Of a stretch of DNA of 64,000 nt, positions 42,087-51,502 are shown in pieces. The translations under genes and the position numbers were made by a program. Source of the stretch: Chryseobacterium cheonjiense (GTDB taxonomy: Bacteria; Bacteroidota; Bacteroidia; Flavobacteriales; Weeksellaceae); assembly GCF_012927265.1 (NCBI RefSeq), contig NZ_JABBGF010000001.1, forward strand, positions 1,300,502 to 1,364,501, in the 5' to 3' direction. Below the pieces are notes generated by a model. The model had not been told where the DNA came from and did not search any database. It was given only the letters and a program-made list of their open reading frames with translations. The number at the start of each line of letters is the position of its first letter. Position 1 is the first letter of the stretch.

Positions 42087-44435
42087 ATGTATAATATGCA
42101 GCAGTTTGAATTTCAAGAAAAAGAGGAAAAAATTGATCTACGAAAAATCATTTCCAAATACCTCTATAAATGGCCATGGTTTGTGGCGTCTGTTTTAGTT
42201 TGTGTAATAAGCGCATATATTTATCTTCGCTATAGTGTACCAAAATATCAGAGTAAAACAACTCTTAAATTTGATAAAAAAGAAAATGACCTTACTTCGG
42301 CATTATCCGATCTTGATAATCTTGGAATAGGTTTAGGAAACTCAGATGAATTGAAAAGTGAAGCTGCAGTTGTAACTTCACGACCTATATTGATGCAGGT
42401 TATAAAAAAACTTAATCTCAATGTAGAATATTTTAATACAGGTGAAATTAAAGATTCCCAACTCTTTACACAGGTGCCAATATCCGGTAAAATTCTGAAT
42501 TTTAATAAAGAATTTGTATCATCAGAATATTATGTAAGAAGAATTAATGGTGATGAGTTCACACTTGTGAGCGAGAAATACGGTAAGTTTACCGGAAAGT
42601 TTGATATGCCTTTAAATCTTGATTTCGGAACCGTTATTTTGAATAGAAACCGTCAGTTTCCCGTAAAGCCAGAATATAAAATTGTCTTCTCGAATCCTAT
42701 AGAAAAAGTAAAAAAGCTTGAAAAGACAATTCAGGTTGATTTACCGGATGAAAAAGCCCTTTTGATGGACATAAGTTTAGTAGGAACCGTTCCTGAAAAA
42801 TCAGAAAGCATTCTTGATGAAGTTACCCGTCAATATAATTTAGACGGACAAAGAGATAAAAACCTTCAGGCCGAAAATACACAAAAATTTATAGATAAAA
42901 GACTGGAGGTTATTACCCGCGATTTATCAGGGGTAGAGAATCAGAAAGAAGACTTTCAGAACCGAAATCGCATTGTGGATCTTCAGGCGCAGGCAGAACT
43001 TGCTTTACAGAACACCAGTGAAAATACAAAAGCACTCCTTCAGCAGCAGGCTCAGCTTGATCTTTTAAATTCGCTTACTTCTGAAGCGGCAAAAGGCAAT
43101 AATCAATTAATGCCTTCTAATCTTGGACTTAATCCTTCATTAGAGCAGTCAATTGCACAGTACAACCAGATGCTGATCAGCAGAAACAAAACGTTGAAGC
43201 AAGCTACCAGCGAAAACCCTGCGGTTGTCGAAATGAACAGGGAAATAGCTTCCTTGAAAGACATTATCCGGGACAATATCAGAGAACAGAAAGATGCGGT
43301 TAGAACAACTATATCGCAGATTCAAAATCAGATTACAACAAGTAATAGCGTTATAGACAAAGTTCCCGGTCAATCAAAGGTGTATAGAGGAATCGAACGC
43401 CAGCAGAATCTTAAAGAACAGCTTTTCTTATTCCTTCTACAGAAAAGAGAAGAAAACGCCATCAATTTATCTGTAGATGTACCAAAGGCAAAAATTGTTA
43501 ATCCTGCATTTACGGATGATACACCGGTTTCTCCAAAAAGCAATATTATTCTTATGGGGGCATTGCTTGTTGGATTATTTCTTCCATTTGCTGTTTTTTA
43601 TGTACTTTTTATGCTTGATGATAAAATTTACAATAGAGACGATATAAAAGCGCGATCAGGCCTTGGCGTTCTTGTAGATATCCCATCCCTGGATGAAGAT
43701 GAAAATCATCTTGTGCAGAAAAACGATTTTTCCGAACTCGCAGAGTCTTTCAGAGTCTTGGTTTCTAACCTTAAATTTGTTTTGCCTAAAAAAGATTTGG
43801 CTAAAATAATCATGGTAACCTCTTCCGTAAAAGGTGAAGGAAAAACATTAGTCTCTGTAAATCTTGCATTGACAATTGCCAATAAAAACGGAAGATCTCT
43901 TCTTATCGGTTCTGATATCCGAAATCCACAGATTCAGAGATACGACAGTGAACCAGTTAAAAGAAAAGGTCTTACGGAGTTTTTATACGATGAATCAGTA
44001 CATGTTGAGGACCTTATCCATACATCATATACCAATCCTTATTGTGACGTAATCTATGCGGGAACGATTCCTCCCAATCCTCAGGAACTTCTTTCCAATG
44101 GAAGATATCAAAAGCTGATTGCCCAGATGGCGTCACAATATGCGTATATAATTATTGACTCGGCACCACTTATGTTGGTTTCGGATACCCTTAGTATTGC
44201 AGATGTGGCAGATGCGACATTATACGTAGTTAGATCAGGCGTTTCGCGAACAGTACTTATTGATTTCGCTCAGGATCTGGTAAAAGAGTCTAAATTAAAG
44301 AACGTTTCTTTTGTGGTAAATGATGTTTCCAAAAAAGCAAGAGGGTACGGATACGGTTATAATTATGGCTATGGCTATGGCTATAATAATGATGAAAGTA
44401 AAAAAAGTTGGTGGAAAAGAATTTTTAAATCATAA
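42087..44435 (+). CDS. Wzc-like tyrosine autokinase, chain-length regulator
   Basis: A 782-residue inner-membrane protein (a second ATG three codons later is possible). Wzz domain with membrane segment WFVASVLVCVISAYIYL (about 32-48), a long periplasmic coiled coil, and a second segment IILMGALLVGLFLPFAVFYVLF (about 490-512). The BY-kinase domain has Walker A SSVKGEGKT (about 579-587), Walker A' LLIGSDIRNP and Walker B YIIIDSAP. The tail RGYGYGYNYGYGYGYNN is the autophosphorylated tyrosine cluster. It controls polymer length and export with the Wza-like protein. The cluster is partly coded by three perfect GGCTAT hexamers. Confidence 0.9.
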   Translation: MYNMQQFEFQEKEEKIDLRKIISKYLYKWPWFVASVLVCVISAYIYLRYSVPKYQSKTTLKFDKKENDLTSALSDLDNLGIGLGNSDELKSEAAVVTSRPILMQVIKKLNLNVEYFNTGEIKDSQLFTQVPISGKILNFNKEFVSSEYYVRRINGDEFTLVSEKYGKFTGKFDMPLNLDFGTVILNRNRQFPVKPEYKIVFSNPIEKVKKLEKTIQVDLPDEKALLMDISLVGTVPEKSESILDEVTRQYNLDGQRDKNLQAENTQKFIDKRLEVITRDLSGVENQKEDFQNRNRIVDLQAQAELALQNTSENTKALLQQQAQLDLLNSLTSEAAKGNNQLMPSNLGLNPSLEQSIAQYNQMLISRNKTLKQATSENPAVVEMNREIASLKDIIRDNIREQKDAVRTTISQIQNQITTSNSVIDKVPGQSKVYRGIERQQNLKEQLFLFLLQKREENAINLSVDVPKAKIVNPAFTDDTPVSPKSNIILMGALLVGLFLPFAVFYVLFMLDDKIYNRDDIKARSGLGVLVDIPSLDEDENHLVQKNDFSELAESFRVLVSNLKFVLPKKDLAKIIMVTSSVKGEGKTLVSVNLALTIANKNGRSLLIGSDIRNPQIQRYDSEPVKRKGLTEFLYDESVHVEDLIHTSYTNPYCDVIYAGTIPPNPQELLSNGRYQKLIAQMASQYAYIIIDSAPLMLVSDTLSIADVADATLYVVRSGVSRTVLIDFAQDLVKESKLKNVSFVVNDVSKKARGYGYGYNYGYGYGYNNDESKKSWWKRIFKS

Positions 44436-44437
44436 AA

Positions 44438-45406
44438 ATGGGTAAAATTTTAATTACGGGAGGAGCAGGGTTCATAGGCTCCAACCTTACGGAATACTTT
44501 TTAGATAAAGGCTATAAGGTAGTCTGTCTGGACAATTTTTCAACCGGGCATCGCCATAATATTGAACCCTTTTTAAGTAATCCGGATTATAAACTGATTG
44601 AAGGAAGCATCTGCGATCTTGAAGTCTGCAGAGCTGCACTTGAAAATGTAGACTATGTGCTACATCAGGCTGCATTGGGATCCGTTCCCAGGTCAATCAA
44701 TGATCCCATTACCAGCAATGAAGTTAATGTTTCAGGTTTTCTGAATATGCTCGTTGCAGCGAGGGACGCAAAAGTTAAACGTTTCGTATATGCTGCCTCC
44801 TCTTCTACGTATGGCGACTCGGCTTCACTTCCGAAAGTGGAAGAAGTGATTGGAAAACCTTTATCTCCTTATGCCATTACAAAATATGTCAATGAATTGT
44901 ATGCAGATGTTTTTTCTAAAACCTATGGGATACAATGCATTGGACTTAGATATTTTAATGTATTCGGGCGAAGACAGGATCCCAATGGAACTTACGCAGC
45001 GGTAATTCCGTTATTTGTAAAGCAGCTGATGAATCACCAGTCACCAAAGATTAACGGAACCGGGGACTATTCCAGAGACTTTACATACATCGATAACGTG
45101 ATCCAGATGAATGAACTGGCTATGCTCACCGAAAGTCCTGAAGCCATCAATACTGTTTATAATACAGCGGTAGGTGATCGTACAACACTAAATGATCTCG
45201 TAAATTATATCAAAAAATATTTAAGTGAATATGATGCGAAAATCGCTGATGTCGAAATCGTACACGGGCCAAATCGGGTAGGTGACATTCCGCATTCATT
45301 GGCATCGATTGATAAAGCTAAAAACCTTTTAGGATACAATCCTAGCCATACCATTGAAAATGGTCTGAAAGAAGCCATCAAATGGTACTGGGGAAATTTA
45401 AAATAA
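44438..45406 (+). CDS. UDP-N-acetylglucosamine 4-epimerase (WbpP-like SDR)
   Basis: A 322-residue cytosolic enzyme interconverting UDP-GlcNAc and UDP-GalNAc or their uronic acids. NAD motif ITGGAGFIGSNL (about 5-16). Catalytic Ser/Tyr/Lys are in AASSSTYGD and SPYAITKYVNE (Tyr-x3-Lys). SVPRSINDP and RYFNVFGRRQDPNGTYAAVIP match the WbpP/Gne branch that accepts N-acetylated sugars. It directly precedes a WbpO-like dehydrogenase, and the pair makes UDP-GalNAcA. Confidence 0.85.
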   Translation: MGKILITGGAGFIGSNLTEYFLDKGYKVVCLDNFSTGHRHNIEPFLSNPDYKLIEGSICDLEVCRAALENVDYVLHQAALGSVPRSINDPITSNEVNVSGFLNMLVAARDAKVKRFVYAASSSTYGDSASLPKVEEVIGKPLSPYAITKYVNELYADVFSKTYGIQCIGLRYFNVFGRRQDPNGTYAAVIPLFVKQLMNHQSPKINGTGDYSRDFTYIDNVIQMNELAMLTESPEAINTVYNTAVGDRTTLNDLVNYIKKYLSEYDAKIADVEIVHGPNRVGDIPHSLASIDKAKNLLGYNPSHTIENGLKEAIKWYWGNLK

Positions 45407-45424
45407 ACTATTGAAAAGATTTTT

Positions 45425-46714
45425 ATGGAAAAACAATATAAAATTGCTGTTATCGGCCTCGGATATGTAGGATTACCGCTGGCCCGTTTATTTGCAACAC
45501 AATACCCTGTTGTAGGATTTGATATTAACCAGAAAAGAATTGAAGAACTAAGAGCAGGAAATGACAGCACACTTGAGGTGGAAGCTGATGTTTTGCAATC
45601 TGTTTTGGTGAGCGAAAGCCCTTTTGCAGAAAATGAAAAAGGATTTTTTGCTTCTGCCGATATTCAGGATATCAAAGATGCAAATATATATGTTGTAACT
45701 GTACCAACACCTGTAGACAAGCACAACCGTCCGGATCTTACTCCGCTTTATAAATCTTCGGAAACAGTAGGGAAAGTATTGTCTAAAGGTGATATTGTGA
45801 TCTATGAGTCTACCGTTTATCCGGGTGCTACCGAAGAAGAATGTATTCCTGTGCTTGAAAGAGTTTCAGGGATGAAATTCAATGAAGATTTTTTTGCGGG
45901 ATATTCTCCCGAGCGTATCAACCCAGGAGATAAGGAACATACAGTAGAAAAAATTCTAAAAGTAACCTCCGGTTCTACACCTGAAATCGGAGAAGTTGTA
46001 AATAGTTTATACCAATCCGTTATTGTAGCAGGTACCCATTTGGCTCCTACGATCAAGATTGCTGAAGCTGCAAAAGTTATTGAAAACTCACAAAGAGATA
46101 TCAATATTGCTTTCGTTAATGAACTGGCAAAGATTTTTAATCTTCTTGAAATTGATACTCACGAAGTATTAAAAGCAGCAGGCACAAAATGGAATTTTTT
46201 ACCCTTTAAACCAGGGCTTGTAGGAGGTCACTGTATTGGTGTAGATCCTTATTATCTTGCGCAGAAAGCTCAGGAAAACGGCTACCATCCTGAAATTATC
46301 CTTGCAGGACGCAGACTTAATGATTCAATGGGCCAATATGTAGCTTCTGAGCTGGTAAAATGCATGATTAAAAAAAATATCAACATCAATGGAGCAGAGG
46401 TTTTGAACTTGGGAATTACATTTAAAGAAAACTGTCCGGATGTACGGAATACCAAAGCAGTAGATGTAATCTGCGGGCTTCAGGATTACCAGTTACAAGT
46501 TACAACATTCGATCCGTGGGCAAATCCTGAAGAAGTGGTTCATGAATATGGCCTTACGGTAGTGAATGAAATTCCTAATAAGAAATTTGATGCGGTTATT
46601 CTTACTGTTGCTCATAAGGAATTCATGAACATGAATCTTAAAGATTATCTTAAGGAGAATGGGGTAGTATACGATGTAAAGGGAATTCTGGCCGACTGTG
46701 ATTCCAGATTGTAG
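45425..46714 (+). CDS. UDP-HexNAc 6-dehydrogenase (WbpO-like)
   Basis: A 429-residue NAD-dependent nucleotide-sugar dehydrogenase giving a uronic acid. Rossmann motif [12 protein letters not shown] (9-20). Catalytic Cys270 in [34 protein letters not shown] follows in the third domain, as in the TviB/WbpO branch acting on UDP-GalNAc or UDP-GlcNAc rather than UDP-Glc. With the epimerase 18 bases upstream it supplies UDP-GalNAcA as an acidic building block. Confidence 0.88.
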   Translation: MEKQYKIAVIGLGYVGLPLARLFATQYPVVGFDINQKRIEELRAGNDSTLEVEADVLQSVLVSESPFAENEKGFFASADIQDIKDANIYVVTVPTPVDKHNRPDLTPLYKSSETVGKVLSKGDIVIYESTVYPGATEEECIPVLERVSGMKFNEDFFAGYSPERINPGDKEHTVEKILKVTSGSTPEIGEVVNSLYQSVIVAGTHLAPTIKIAEAAKVIENSQRDINIAFVNELAKIFNLLEIDTHEVLKAAGTKWNFLPFKPGLVGGHCIGVDPYYLAQKAQENGYHPEIILAGRRLNDSMGQYVASELVKCMIKKNININGAEVLNLGITFKENCPDVRNTKAVDVICGLQDYQLQVTTFDPWANPEEVVHEYGLTVVNEIPNKKFDAVILTVAHKEFMNMNLKDYLKENGVVYDVKGILADCDSRL

Positions 46715-46761
46715 TATAAAAGGGATTATAAATTGTTTTATTTTCCCTTTAAATCTTTAAT

Positions 46762-48195
46762 ATGAGTTTAATAAAACAAGCGAAACAGGGAGTTATCTGG
46801 ACTTTTATACAGCAGTTCAGTATACAGTTCATTAACTTCGGAGTTCAGATTATTTTGGCCCGGTTATTACAACCATCCGATTTTGGACTTATAGCCATGA
46901 TTGCTGTTTTTGTAGCTCTGGGGCAGAGCTTAAGTGACAGTGGCATGACTTCCTCTTTGATACGGAATGATAAAAATACAGAAAATGATTATGGTACTGT
47001 TTTTCTTACCAATCTTGGAGTAAGTGTAATTTTATATGGCATTGCTTATATAATAGCACCCTTTGTTGCAGAGTTTTATAAACAGGAAATATTGACCCAT
47101 CTTCTTAGAATGTATGCATTAGTGTTTATTATTTCTTCATTTAATGTAGTACAGCTGGCTAAGTTCACAAAAGAATTAAACTTCAAATCTCAGTTTACCT
47201 ATCAGCTACCGTCAGTAGTTATAGGTGCTATAACGGGTATACTTATGGCCTATTATGGCTTTGGAGTTTGGAGCCTTGTTGGACTTAATATTTCTCAGGC
47301 AGTTTCTTTTTCATTGTTTCTATGGTTCTTTTACCGATGGAAGCCTAAGATGATATTTGATAAGTCTGTATTTAAATACCATTTTGATTTCGGATATAAA
47401 CTTACATTATCAGGTGTTCTCAACACAGTTTATCTGAATTTATACAGGATCATTATTGGTAAAAAATTCTCTACAACAAGTGTTGGATATTTTACACAGG
47501 CCGACAGTCTTAGATTATTTCCGGTCAATCAGATTTCCGCTGTTTTAAATAAAGTTACTTTTCCGCTGTTTGCAAGCATAAAAAATGATCAGGATAAACT
47601 AAAAAAGGCTTATATTTCATCAACACGCTTAGTGCTGTCATTTTCGTCAGTTTTAATGATTATTCTGATTTTAATAGCCAAGCCTCTGTTTCTTATTGTA
47701 TTTGGCGAAAAATGGCTACCTTCTGTTCCTTATTTTCAGATTTTATGTATAGCCTCTATATTTTTACCATTAGGAACCTATAACTTAAATATTTTAAAGG
47801 TAAAAGGAAGAAGCGATATGTTTTTACGGGTGGAAGTCATTAAAAAAATAATAGGGGTAATATCTTTAATAATCTGCATTCCGTTTGGCATTAACGCAAT
47901 TGTTTGGTCACTGTGTATTACCAATGTTTTTTTTGCTTACCTCAATGGTTATTTTAGTGGCCGGTTTATTAGCTATAGTGTTTATCAGCAAATAGGCCAT
48001 AGCCTTAGTATTATCCTTATTTCTATAATTCCATTCGCTCTGGTTTTTTGGCTGAACGAATTATGGTTTAAACAATACAATAATTTTCTTATAATAGCTA
48101 TAGATGTATTGTGTTATATGGCCATTTATTTACCATTTCTGTTAGTATTCAACAAAGCATTAATTAACGATTTAAAGATGGTTTTAAAAAAATGA
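46762..48195 (+). CDS. Wzx-type polysaccharide flippase (MOP superfamily)
   Basis: A 477-residue inner-membrane protein with about 12-14 hydrophobic segments. The start SLIKQAKQGVIWTFIQQFSIQFINFGVQIILARLLQPSDFG is the hallmark of the WzxC/RfbX-like group. It flips undecaprenyl-linked repeat units to the periplasm for polymerisation. A short stem AAAGGGA/TCCCTTT lies in the 47-base gap before it. Its stop overlaps the next ATG (ATGA). Confidence 0.88.
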   Translation: MSLIKQAKQGVIWTFIQQFSIQFINFGVQIILARLLQPSDFGLIAMIAVFVALGQSLSDSGMTSSLIRNDKNTENDYGTVFLTNLGVSVILYGIAYIIAPFVAEFYKQEILTHLLRMYALVFIISSFNVVQLAKFTKELNFKSQFTYQLPSVVIGAITGILMAYYGFGVWSLVGLNISQAVSFSLFLWFFYRWKPKMIFDKSVFKYHFDFGYKLTLSGVLNTVYLNLYRIIIGKKFSTTSVGYFTQADSLRLFPVNQISAVLNKVTFPLFASIKNDQDKLKKAYISSTRLVLSFSSVLMIILILIAKPLFLIVFGEKWLPSVPYFQILCIASIFLPLGTYNLNILKVKGRSDMFLRVEVIKKIIGVISLIICIPFGINAIVWSLCITNVFFAYLNGYFSGRFISYSVYQQIGHSLSIILISIIPFALVFWLNELWFKQYNNFLIIAIDVLCYMAIYLPFLLVFNKALINDLKMVLKK

Positions 48196-49310
48196 TAAAT
48201 ACAGATATTTTATTTACAGGATATTATGGGCAGCTGAACACAGGTGACGATGCCTTTGTTGAAGTTGCCTCTTGGGGAGCCGATATGATTTGGAATAAGA
48301 AAAAAAGCAGGTTTCTCGGACTCCAATCCAAGCTGCCGAAAACTATTGTCAATGCAAAAGGGTATCCTTTAGAAATTCCCAAAACGTATGATCTGCAGAA
48401 AAAAATATTGCTGAATAATACCCGTTTTTTGATCTCTGCCGGCGGATCTACCATCCATAGCAAAATGTCTTCAAATAATGTTAAACAATATGCTGTAAAC
48501 TTAAAAAAAACAGGTAAGAAGATTAAAATAGGTGCTATTGGAGTATCAGTCGGGCCTTTCAAAACAAATGAAGATGAAAAGGCTGTACAGCAATATCTTA
48601 AAGAAATCGATTTTATCGCCGTACGTGATAAAAGATCCTATGACTACGTAAATTCACTTAGTGGCCTGCCATATCAGCCTGTTGATGCCTTTGACCTGGC
48701 GGCTTTATTACCTGAAATATACGGCTGTCAGGAAAATAGATCTTCAAATAATTCTCAAAAAATTATTGGGATAAGTGTGTGCCCGTTCGAATCTGTTCAT
48801 AAAGGAGGGCATGTGGAAAATGAAGTAAGGCGGAATGAGCAGATTATTAATTTAATTAAGTTTCTGGACAAAAAAGAGGATATACTGTTTAAATTCTACA
48901 TTATAAATGGAAATAAAAATAGTGGAGATAAGAAATTAACTCAGGATGTTATTAATAAAGCCCAGCCTAAAAAATTTGTAATTGTGGATTATGATAAAGA
49001 TACACAGGCTGTATGGAGAGATATCAACTCATGCGATGCTGTAATTGCTACCAGATTACATGCAGGAATTTTTGCCTGTTTTGGTAATACTCCATTTATG
49101 CTGGTAGAATATCACAAAAAATGTACGGATTTTCTGGCAGATATAGGCCAAACCGAACAGGCTCGTATCTTTGATGCGGAATTTGAAGTGCAAGAGAAGG
49201 CGGAGGTAATTTTAAACTGGCTTTCAGACAGGAGTCTTTATTCTAAACCTTCTTTTTTAAGAGAAAAAATTGATAAAGCAAAATTAAATTTTACAGCAAT
49301 TAGCATATAA
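48192..49310 (+). CDS. Polysaccharide pyruvyl transferase family protein
   Basis: A 372-residue cytosolic protein of the CsaB/WcaK-like family, which adds ketal pyruvate from phosphoenolpyruvate to a sugar. N-terminal GYYGQLNTGDDAFVEVASWG (about 9-28) and LISAGGSTIHSKM are the first glycine-rich loops. The second domain has the conserved ATRLHAGIFACFGNTPFMLVEYHKK (about 290-314) with the catalytic Arg-x-His. It is one of two such genes in the locus. The target sugar is unknown, and some family members are not pyruvyltransferases. Confidence 0.8.
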   Translation: MINTDILFTGYYGQLNTGDDAFVEVASWGADMIWNKKKSRFLGLQSKLPKTIVNAKGYPLEIPKTYDLQKKILLNNTRFLISAGGSTIHSKMSSNNVKQYAVNLKKTGKKIKIGAIGVSVGPFKTNEDEKAVQQYLKEIDFIAVRDKRSYDYVNSLSGLPYQPVDAFDLAALLPEIYGCQENRSSNNSQKIIGISVCPFESVHKGGHVENEVRRNEQIINLIKFLDKKEDILFKFYIINGNKNSGDKKLTQDVINKAQPKKFVIVDYDKDTQAVWRDINSCDAVIATRLHAGIFACFGNTPFMLVEYHKKCTDFLADIGQTEQARIFDAEFEVQEKAEVILNWLSDRSLYSKPSFLREKIDKAKLNFTAISI

Positions 49311-49312
49311 TT

Positions 49313-50110
49313 ATGTTTTCAGTAATCATTCCATTATACAATAAAGAAAATAGCATTGGGAATACAGTTCAGTCTGTGCTTAATCAATCATTTGCCGACT
49401 TTGAAATCGTTATCGTAAACGATGGTTCTACCGATAACAGCCTGGAAGTGGTACAGCAAATAAATGATTCCAGAATTCGCATTATTGATAAAAGCAATGG
49501 AGGTGTTTCCAGTGCCAGAAATTATGGGATAAAAAATGCTGAAAAAGAATGGATTGCTTTTTTGGATGGTGATGATTTATGGGAAATTGATCATTTGAAA
49601 ACTATTTCTGAACTTATTGAGAAATATCCAGAAGATAAAGTTTTTTGTACATCATTTATTAGAAGTAATCAAAAATTTCCTGCAAATCAAAATTACTCAA
49701 TTAAGGTTATTGCTAATTATTTCGATGAAGCCATAAATTATCATTTTTTTTGGACATCAATTGCTGTTGTTAAAAAAGAAGTGTTTAATCAAGTAGGAAA
49801 TTTTAAAGAGTTTCTTCATCGGGGAGAGGATTTGGATTTATGGGCACGTATTGGTCAAGTTTATAGATTTATTAAATCAAACAGGGTTACAGCAATATAT
49901 GTTCAAGACTCCGAAAATAAGTTAAGTTTCACAAATTATAATATAAATAATTCATTTATAAGTAATATAGAATTTAAAAATAAAACTCAAAAAGAGAAAA
50001 AATATTTAAGATCCTTATTAAGAAATAGACTTAAGTCTGCTATTGTATCAAAGAATTTAGATATAATAAAATTTATTCTAACAAAATATAAATTTAAAAT
50101 TTTTTTCTAA
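49313..50110 (+). CDS. Glycosyltransferase family 2
   Basis: A 265-residue GT-A enzyme. SVIIPLYNKENSIGNTVQSVLNQSF (3-27) starts the nucleotide-binding half, VNDGSTDNS follows, and the metal-binding acidic motif is DGDD (85-88) in FLDGDDLW. HRGEDLDLWARIG near 175 is the acceptor-side acidic region. It would add one sugar to the repeat unit. The last third is extremely AT-rich and Lys/Asn-rich, unlike the flanking epimerase and dehydrogenase genes, a usual sign of a variable, transferred capsule core. It ends directly at the next gene's ATG. Confidence 0.85.
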   Translation: MFSVIIPLYNKENSIGNTVQSVLNQSFADFEIVIVNDGSTDNSLEVVQQINDSRIRIIDKSNGGVSSARNYGIKNAEKEWIAFLDGDDLWEIDHLKTISELIEKYPEDKVFCTSFIRSNQKFPANQNYSIKVIANYFDEAINYHFFWTSIAVVKKEVFNQVGNFKEFLHRGEDLDLWARIGQVYRFIKSNRVTAIYVQDSENKLSFTNYNINNSFISNIEFKNKTQKEKKYLRSLLRNRLKSAIVSKNLDIIKFILTKYKFKIFF

Positions 50111-51502
50111 ATGAAATATAAACGTTTATTAATATATTTAATATTTAGTTCTTTGTTGCTTGGTTTGTTTATTCCTAAGTTAAAATCTCCTATAAATACT
50201 ACTGAAAACTTCTTTTTTTCAATTGTCTCATTTATTTCAATTGTAGTATATCTTTTCACTTTTAGGAAATTATATACAACCTGGGTGAGATTTGAAACAT
50301 TATTTTTAATAGGTTTTATTATTGTTCATTTTCAAATTCCTTTTTTTTATAGTTTGAACATACAGCCAAGCAATCCGTATTATGTATGGTTAAATAAGCA
50401 TGTAGTTAACTTTGCCACTTGGTTAAGCGCGTTTTCTATTCATTTATGGATGATAGGTTCTGTGATTGCAACCATTAAAAGTGCAAAAAGCAAAAAAGAG
50501 CTTAACAGCTCAAAGAATAAGTATAATATAATGAAGCTAGATTATATTTTATTATTTTCTTTTTTAGGCTTTTTCGGTTTAGCGGGAGGATCATTATTAC
50601 AAGGTTCTCATGACGGTATGGGATCCTGGGGAGAAGGAGCATCTTATTTTATGATATTACTCCGCGTCAGTCTGTATTTTAGGATATTTATTTTTTTTAA
50701 AACTCTTCGTAAGATTACATTACCCAATATCATAAGTGGTAATATTATTTTTCTGTGTACACTGTTGCTTTATATTATTACATTTTTATTCGTAGGAGAT
50801 AGAGGCCCGTTTATGCAGATTCTTATAGTAATTGCACTTTGTTTTGGCGTATTTGTAAAAAGGATCAGTTTGGGGAGCCTTTTGTTACTTATTATTACGG
50901 GAGCTTTATTATTGTCAATAATAGGTTTAGGAAGAAGCAGTGAAGATGCAAATATTTTTGAGGTTGGTTTTTCAAAATACCAGAACTCAAAATCCAATCC
51001 TACGGAAGAGCTGGCAACCAGTGTTAGGATTATGTACCGGGCATTGTCTAATTTTCCTAATAATTACAGCTACTTATTCGGGTTACAATTTATAATTGGT
51101 ATTTTGGGAATTATTCCTTTCGCATCAGGTTTTTTTATTTCTACTTTTAATATTCCCGTGGAACTTACAGCTTCAAGCCGTTTGTTTACATTTATAGGGC
51201 AGGGAAGAAATTCAACCTATGGTGAAGGAACAGAAATCATTTCAGATATATATATCAATTTTGGAATTTTCGGTGTTTTCTTTTTCATGTTCCTATACGG
51301 ATATCTTACAAGTAAAATTAGTTTTAATGCTTTGAAAAAACATTCGGATAAATTCTTTTTAATATTAATTGTATTAAGCTCTACAGCGATATATATCAAT
51401 AGGGCACAATTTTTAAGTCCTGTAAAAGACATTGTATATATATTGCTTATTTTTCAGATTGTAAAAATAAAAAGCAAAAAACAAGCGAAACTTACTTCTT
51501 GA
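50111..51502 (+). CDS. Wzy-like O-antigen/capsule polymerase
   Basis: A 463-residue inner-membrane protein with about 10-12 hydrophobic segments and a large loop near residues 280-340 (GRSSEDANIFEVGFSKYQNSKSNPTEELATSVRIM), the layout of the oligosaccharide-repeat-unit polymerase family. TGALLLSIIGLGRSS and GEGTEIISDIYINFGIFGVFFFMFLYGY near the end are typical. It would join flipped repeat units in the periplasm. AT-rich like its GT2 neighbour. Its stop overlaps the end of the convergent beta-helix gene by 11 bases. Confidence 0.8.
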   Translation: MKYKRLLIYLIFSSLLLGLFIPKLKSPINTTENFFFSIVSFISIVVYLFTFRKLYTTWVRFETLFLIGFIIVHFQIPFFYSLNIQPSNPYYVWLNKHVVNFATWLSAFSIHLWMIGSVIATIKSAKSKKELNSSKNKYNIMKLDYILLFSFLGFFGLAGGSLLQGSHDGMGSWGEGASYFMILLRVSLYFRIFIFFKTLRKITLPNIISGNIIFLCTLLLYIITFLFVGDRGPFMQILIVIALCFGVFVKRISLGSLLLLIITGALLLSIIGLGRSSEDANIFEVGFSKYQNSKSNPTEELATSVRIMYRALSNFPNNYSYLFGLQFIIGILGIIPFASGFFISTFNIPVELTASSRLFTFIGQGRNSTYGEGTEIISDIYINFGIFGVFFFMFLYGYLTSKISFNALKKHSDKFFLILIVLSSTAIYINRAQFLSPVKDIVYILLIFQIVKIKSKKQAKLTS

